From: Papiliotrema nemorosa
Taxonomy: Eukaryota; Basidiomycota; Tremellomycetes; Tremellales; Rhynchogastremaceae
DNA: 64,000 bases
Assembly (NCBI GenBank): GCA_032158125.1
Contig: JASKOT010000018.1
Location: forward strand, 62,001 to 126,000
Direction of reading: 5' to 3'
The translations under genes were made by a program, and so were the position numbers. How positions within the stretch are numbered: the first letter of the stretch is position 1; the number at the start of each line of letters is the position of its first letter. Positions 58,619 to 64,000 of this stretch are shown one piece after another. The notes under the pieces were generated by a model. It was not told the DNA's origin and did not search any database. It saw only the letters and a list, made by a program, of their open reading frames with translations.

Positions 58619-58993
58619 CTACCATCTGCGATAGATTGCAACCAAGTCCTCCCTCGGCTCCTCTTGCTGCTCTTGCTTTGGAATTACGCTGCTTGAACGG
58701 AAACCGCCACGTCAGCGACTCCTTTCGCAACCTCTACTGCTTGGATAGCTCTTCCGTTTGACTTCTGTCTTCGAACCAATACACATTCTACATTACCGCC
58801 AAGTACGGCTCATATTGCTCTCGGCTTGCATCGGTGACACGGGCGTGACACTCACCAATCGAATCGCTTGATCCTCGACGCAGAGGTCTCGCTCACTCCA
58901 CTTACCGTTGCCTTCGCTCGACTCGACGGGGTCTGGCGTTGCCCATGCTCGATACGCGGATACAAGCACCCCTTCGTATAGACCACCCATCAC
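58619..58993 (-). CDS. Possible small spliced gene, structure unresolved
   Basis: Several splice-like signals cluster on the minus strand: GTAAGT after GGCAACG, GTGAGTG after ATTCGATTG, and a CTGAC branch followed by TTCAAGCAG at about 58690. Candidate coding pieces are MGGLYEGVLVSAYRAWATPD at the 5' end (start about 58993) and IPKQEQQEEPREDLVAIYRR at the 3' end, with a stop at 58619-58621. I could not find one set of exons that joins all of these with good acceptors, so middle exons and frame are open. No family is recognised. It would share a 140-bp promoter with CCR4. Confidence 0.3.
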
Positions 58994-59127
58994 AAATCAT
59001 CCCGATCTCAAAGCGGGATACAGGTGGGTCGTCGAGCATTCTCAGGAAATGTCGTGCTGACTGATAGACCGTATAGAACCACCCCTCTACCCTTCCACCT
59101 CTTTCACTTCCAAACCCCCTCCCCTTC

Positions 59128-61525
59128 ATGCAATTCTTCCATCATCAAACCTCTCAACCGAGTTCTTCGTCCTCTAAACACCACGATGGACTTCCAGGAC
59201 CACCCAACGGTCTAGGTGGAGCATGGGGCAGGCATCCTTTCCCCGGTCCACCCGGTGGTCCAGGCATGCCACTCCCTTCTCCAGGTTTCGGAGGTCCACC
59301 GGGCGGACCACCAGGACCGGGTCAAGGGCCTAATGGGATGCTTGGATATCCTCCACCACCACACCATGGACATGCACCTCATCATCCGAGTTTTGGGACA
59401 GGAGGCGGGTTACATATGGGACAACAGGGAGGTTTGGGGATGGGATATGGAATGGGAGTGTTTGGGAATAATCAAGCTGCGAATGGAGGTGCGGGAGCAA
59501 GTCCACCAAGACAGGAAAATGTACCCATGACCCCTGTATGGCAACATCAGCTCATGCGTGCCGAGGTGGGTTTAGAAGATACAAAAGGCATTGAATCTTG
59601 TTAATCTACAGGCATCCCGATCCTCCAGTGCCCCTCACCATCGAGCGAGAACAGCAGCAATGGCTTCGAGAATGTCAAACAAGTCGTCTAGCGTTACCAT
59701 TTCCGATCCCAATGTCCGACCCACGTCGGCCGCTTCGACACAGTTGACACCGCATCTACAACCCAACGGAGTGCACAAGAAGACGACATCACTATCCGTC
59801 ATGTCCTCGTCGACGGATAGGACGGCCACTCCCCCTCCAGGTGAAGCTGTAGCGACACCTGGACCTCAAGTCGATCCTGCTACACCGGCAGCCATCCCCG
59901 CACCGGATAAAGACGATGATGGGCCCAGCGAACCGTGGACAGGGTTGGATCTCGGAGGAATCAAACTGAGAACCCTGGCTCCTGCAATGTTTGCCTTTTC
60001 GCACATTACCTCCCTGTACATAAACCACAACGCCCTTACCACTCTTCCCCCTTCCATATCGGCTCTTCGACAATTGACACTGCTCGATGCGACGGCCAAC
60101 GAGCTCACTTCGATTCCACCGGAACTGGGTGTTTTGTGCAAACTCAAAGATCTTCTTCTATTCGACAATCACTTGACAACCCTTCCTTCGGAGCTCGGTA
60201 CCCTGTATCAATTGGAAACCCTGGGCATAGACGGTAACCCGATGGATGACAAGCTGAAGCGGTTGCTTGCCGAGGATGGAACCACAGCTTTGATCCACCA
60301 CCTTCGAGATACTGCCAATGTCGGACCGACACCCCCCGAACGACAATGGATCGAGATTGAGCCTGATGTTTCGTCCCCGTCAGAAGGAAAGCAAGAGTCT
60401 TTCACCGTGTTGACATACAATATCCTCTGTCACCACTTTGCACCGGGCTCGACATACTCGTATACCCCCGCATGGGCGCTCGACTGGAATTATCGCAAAC
60501 AGACCATCCTTCAGGAGCTCATCAATGCTGCTGCCGATGTGGTCTGTCTGCAGGAGATCGATGGAGAGCAATATGCAGAGTTCTTTTATCCTCAGCTCAA
60601 GCAACACGGATACGAGGGAAGTCATTATTCCAGAACACGAGCGAGGACCATGTCTTCAGATGAGGCTCTCAAGGTCGACGGATGTGCCACGTTCTGGAAG
60701 GATGACCGGTGAGTTGGAATGGCTTGTAGATGGGTTGCGCTTACTTTTAGCTTCTCGCTCGTCGAGACGCAGGTGGTCGAGTTTAACCAGATTGCCTTGC
60801 ACAAGACGGAGATGCGTACTGACGACATGTTCAATCGAGTCATGTCGAGGGATAATATTGCCGTCGTTGCGGCTTTGGAATTCCGACAATCCGGTGCAAG
60901 ACTTTTGGCTGCCAATGCCCACATTTACTGGGACCATCGGTACCGAGATGTCAAGTTGGTCCAGACGGGAATGCTGGCGGAAGAGTTGGAGAAGATTGTC
61001 GAACGATTCTCGACTCTCCCTCCCAAGCCTTCGGCGGATTCGGAGTTCAACAACGGACGAGGACCGCCAAGGTACGAACGACACGAAAAGGGCCGAGACA
61101 TTCCGCTCATCCTTTGTGTGGATCTCAACTCTACATCCCGCTCGGCAGTCGTCGATCTCTTGTCAAAGGGTAGTTGCCCCCCGGATCACGAAGACTTTAT
61201 GGACTACACCTACGGACCTTACACCTCCAAGGGTCTCTCCCACGGGCTTGGCCTGCAATCGGCTTGCGCAAGCTTTGGCGAGATGAAAATGACAAATTTC
61301 ACCCCGACGTTCGTCGCTGCCATCGATTACATTTTCCACACGCCAAGGAGTCTCAAAGTGACGAGTGTGCTGGGAGAAGTGGACAAGTCGTACCTCGATA
61401 GATCGGTTGGATTCCCCAACGCTCATTTCCCGAGTGATCACATTCCCGTCTTTGCCCAGTTTAGGTTGAAAGGACAGGCGGAGCCGCCGGTCAAGCGGGA
61501 GGTTCACCACGGGTATTCGAGGTGA
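59128..61525 (+). CDS. CCR4: CCR4 poly(A) deadenylase (LRR and EEP nuclease)
   Basis: Three exons (59128-59565, 59612-60708, 60751-61525) give 769 residues. The N-terminus is Gly/Pro-rich, with ASRSSSAPHHRARTAAMASR, a conserved block in fungal Ccr4. The leucine-rich repeats (LYINHNALTTLPPSISALRQ; LDATANELTSIPPELG) bind the Caf1 nuclease. The exonuclease-endonuclease-phosphatase domain has FTVLTYNILCHHFAP, VVCLQEIDGEQY with the catalytic Glu, LLAANAHIYWD, LILCVDLNSTS, and PSDHIPVFAQF with the catalytic Asp-His pair. All expected catalytic residues are present. It shortens poly(A) tails as part of Ccr4-Not in the cytoplasm. The start ATG at 59128 is the only upstream ATG in frame. Confidence 0.93.
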
Positions 61526-62135
61526 TTGCTGGAGTGGTAATAAGAAAGATGATGTTGTAACAACTTGAGGGGTATAGGAGTGGACGACTCAGAGGCGGAC
61601 GGAGGGAGCGGAGAAGCCGGGTGGTAAAAGTCGAACATCCCAAAGAATAGCCTGCGTTATCTGTGTGTACGTGTGTTAGTATTATCTATATACCTCTCTG
61701 CCCCCTTTGATCTCCCATTCTCAACATAGTATCATGTAGGCGTACGTACAGACCAATGACAAGGAAATGTGAAGGACGATTTAAAGGGAGGTGAAGCGGG
61801 ATCAATCTGAAACACGTATGGTGTGTCACAGCTTGCTTTGTCGAGCGTCGCATTGTCCAGTATGAGGTAGAGCACAATATTGTCATTCATACACTGTTTG
61901 GGTTGCTCGAGGACGTTACCGAATAGATTAAACGTTCTCGCAGGAGGTCTAGATTAGATTGTCGGCTATCTGTATTGCTTCTATCGACGACGATACGATA
62001 TAGGCGATCAGTCGAGCTTTGACGACACATCGAACCCTTCACGCGTCGTCTCATCTCTGCGTCGGGCATCGGAATACGATACGTATGGGTTTATAAAACA
62101 GACGATAAATATCGTCCGAGGTCGACGTGACAGTC
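61526..62135. other. Intergenic, CCR4 3' region to next gene
   Basis: No coding evidence was found. The stretch is AT-richer than its surroundings and has several TATA-like tracts near 62090-62110, just before the next start. Confidence 0.4.
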
Positions 62136-63089
62136 ATGGCGATGAGTCTGGCAGATGAATTGGCGGGGTTTGATAATTCCCCAGCAGAGATGAGTGGAGG
62201 TTTGAGTCTAGCTGAGGAGTTTGGCCTGGAGAATGGGTATCAAGATGACCCGTTGGTCCGGGATCTCTCTGGTGAGCTAGCCTCTGACACCACAGAGTAT
62301 AGTGCGTGCTGATCTCCCCAGGCGAGGGCTCACCAATTGTAGAGAGAATCTATCGGGATCCTGAGAAAGACGAAGAATTGATGAGCGCCGACCATCATCT
62401 CGGGGGATCCTATCATGGTGATGCGCAGATACAAGCAAGTCTACCACAATCTGTACTTCATCCGCACAGCAATGGGTATAGAACGGCCAAATCGTCTTCT
62501 TCGACCATGTATGGTACGACTACGACGAGCTCGCTACATGACGGGACGGATGTCGATGCAATGTTGGACTCGACTCTTGGGGATACGAGCTATGAGACTG
62601 CGTTGGACGATATGGACGGAGTATTGCCTATTCCAATTACGGGCTCGTTATCCCCACAACGGGAGAAACACCGCGTCGATCGGGAAGGTCAATCTGGCGT
62701 ATCTGAATCCACCGGATTTCTAGGTCATCGTGTGGGAAAAGCTGTTGAAGTCCACTACTCCGGATCTCCTAGCCACCTTGACCAATTTATCCGACACAAT
62801 TCACTCCACCACGTCGTTTTCCAACTCTTCATCACGAAACCTCAGAGGGATCAGGGCAGGAATAGATTCCTGGAAAGATCGCGATGCGCAAGAAGAACAA
62901 GCTAGAAGAGGAGTAGAAGAATTCGAGAGGAAACGTCTTGAAGCAGGGTTGAAAGGTGATCAGGATGGACATAGCGTCAAAAGTATCTTGGAGAGGGAAG
63001 TTAAAGGGTTCGAAGGAGTGTTGAGTGGGTTACAGGGTCGAATGGACAGGCTGCAGAGGGAGAGCGCGATGAGGTTGGCTTTGAGGTGA
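62136..63089 (+). CDS. Unknown protein with acidic N-terminus and C-terminal coiled coil
   Basis: Exon 1 (62136-62271) encodes MAMSLADELAGFDNSPAEMS and an acidic stretch. Exon 2 begins at 62322 and continues in one frame with a Ser/Thr/Asp-rich sequence. The C-terminal exon, from 62724, is in another frame and clearly coding: VWEKLLKSTTPDLLATLTNL, then RRGVEEFERKRLEAGL and a coiled coil to the stop. The intron joining them ends at 62723 (TTCTAG). Its donor must be in phase 0, and 62621 (GTATTG) or 62675 (GTCGAT) are the options, neither strong. The product is about 245-265 residues and the family is unknown. Either ATG, 62136 or 62142, could be the start. Confidence 0.55.
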
Positions 63090-63576
63090 AGACATCATGA
63101 TTGGACGACTTTTATGAGTGTAATGTAATGCAATGCTTGTGATGCCTCCACGTACCACTGCCCAGGGTCACGGGCTAGGCGGTGAGGCGGTTCAACGTGC
63201 TGGAGATGCCCTCGACTGTGCACTCCTCATTCTAGCCTCAGTGTCAGTGGCAAATGACTCTGGGAGAGTGTAGAGCTTCAACTATGATTGACCGCTTCGG
63301 GCCTTTTCAGACTGGACGACTCCGCATGGCGGCCCGGCACTGCTCAACCATGTAGTCGTTGTGTGCAATCCATCATACTGCATCCAGCATTGTTGCTTAT
63401 TGTACAAAGTCCCAAACATGGTCCACACCCATTGGCGCCTCGCTTACGGTGGATGGATGAAGCCCAAATTTTGATTCCGCTTCTTCTCGCGTCGAAATCC
63501 CCCCATCCTCTCATATCCAACGCGTCTTCTTGTTCTCTTTTCCTTCCAACTTTGTCTGGCCGTACTCCTGTCCAGC
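63090..63576. other. Intergenic before the histone-fold gene
   Basis: No coding evidence beyond short unsupported frames. It probably holds the promoter of the gene that follows. Confidence 0.35.
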
Positions 63577-64000
63577 ATGCAGGTAGAGTACGAAGTGGAC
63601 AAGACGATGCCTCCACCTTCGTCCTCTTCAATGAGGATAAAGGTGTTGCCTATTCAAGGGGATGAGAGGTCTAGCGATGAAGAGGACGAAGAGGAAGAGG
63701 CCGTAGAGGTCGAGGGAGGAGCAGGTGGGTCTGAATTTCACTCGACCCCTCTGACCTGGTATCGATTATTGCGTCGGTGATGTCGCGCTGTGTCGACTAC
63801 CACTGGGCACTTGGCGCTGGTGATTGGTGCAGGACTTGTACTGATGACAGTCTCGAAACCCAAAGCAAAGAGGATCATCAAACAACGTGTATCGCTCATG
63901 GAGAAACAAAGAGGGACAACCGTCTTTCCCATTTCAAGAGTTAGAAAAATCATCAAAGCCGATAAAGATTTGGATATGATGACTGCCGAAGCGGTATTCA
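63577..64000 (+). CDS. Histone-fold protein (CBF/NF-Y type, POLE4/CHRAC1/Dpb3-like), 5' part
   Basis: Exon 1 (63577-63724) encodes MQVEYEVDKTMPPPSSSS and an acidic run (DEEDEEEEAVEVEGGAG). A 108-nt intron follows; it contains no internal AG, so its acceptor at 63832 is unambiguous. Exon 2 runs off the window and reads KAKRIIKQRVSLMEKQRGTT, then FPISRVRKIIKADKDLDMMT and AEAVF. The pattern FP-SR-RKI-KAD-D-----EAVF is the first helix and loop of the CBF/NF-Y/archaeal histone fold, most like the POLE4/CHRAC1/Dpb3 group that pairs with a Dpb4-type partner in DNA polymerase epsilon or remodellers. Which member it is cannot be decided without the rest. Confidence 0.7.

Noticed and set aside
1..64000. 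Transposon, CRISPR array or defence-type gene cluster
   Set aside because: No transposase, reverse transcriptase, long terminal or inverted repeat, or regular direct-repeat array was seen. Gene content is housekeeping and eukaryotic.

Overview
The window is nuclear DNA from a basidiomycete fungus, most likely a tremellomycete yeast related to Cryptococcus. The evidence is the gene content: a very large adenylyl cyclase with Ras-association, LRR, PP2C and cyclase regions, a two-gene fungal type I fatty acid synthase, ceramide synthase, Ge-1/EDC4, Ccr4 and a small HVA1-type TUDOR protein. Almost every gene is split by tiny introns, many only 31-37 nt long. The species cannot be named from the sequence alone. 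I rebuilt the exon structures by hand from splice sites, reading frame and family conservation. There are about 25 genes, no rRNA, tRNA, transposon or CRISPR array that I could support, and little repeat DNA.

Layout. 1-9 kb: 5' end of a dynein intermediate chain gene (-), an unknown TP/SP-rich gene (+), VPS55 (-) divergent from a five-finger ZC3H3-like CCCH gene (+), the decapping scaffold EDC4/Ge-1 (-), and a short-chain dehydrogenase (-). 9-16.5 kb: a gene-poor 1.1 kb, a 14-exon ceramide synthase (-) divergent from an EFM7-like methyltransferase (+), a single-pass Ser/Thr-rich membrane protein (-), a small TUDOR protein (-) and a secreted protein (-).

16.5-30.1 kb: the fatty acid synthase locus. 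FAS2 (-) and FAS1 (+) diverge from a 980-bp intergenic region. The boundary between the subunits is shifted relative to yeast. The FAS1 product continues through the end of the malonyl/palmitoyl transferase and the acyl-carrier protein, which yeast carries on FAS2, and it stops where the FAS2 product begins.

30.1-48 kb: TUG/UBX4 (+), PEX16 (-) divergent from a DUF1764 gene (+), an unknown gene with a DUF7330-like C-terminus (-), a 1,764-residue coiled-coil protein (+), two adjacent orphan genes that may be diverged paralogues (+), and a TBC Rab-GAP (-). 48-64 kb: adenylyl cyclase CAC1 (+), the APC/C activator CDH1 (+), a poorly resolved small gene (-), the CCR4 deadenylase (+), an unknown acidic/coiled-coil gene (+), and the 5' part of a histone-fold gene (+) cut by the window end.

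Functionally this is mostly housekeeping: lipid synthesis (FAS, ceramide synthase), mRNA fate (EDC4, CCR4, ZC3H3-like), membrane traffic (VPS55, TBC, TUG/UBX4, PEX16), cAMP signalling (CAC1) and the cell cycle (CDH1). I see no defence island or gene cluster of an unknown system. The points most worth checking are the relocated FAS split, a ceramide-synthase intron with no usable AG, two GC-AG introns, a CDH1 C-terminus ending in Ile instead of Ile-Arg, and a pair of inverted repeats lying over the TBC gene start.
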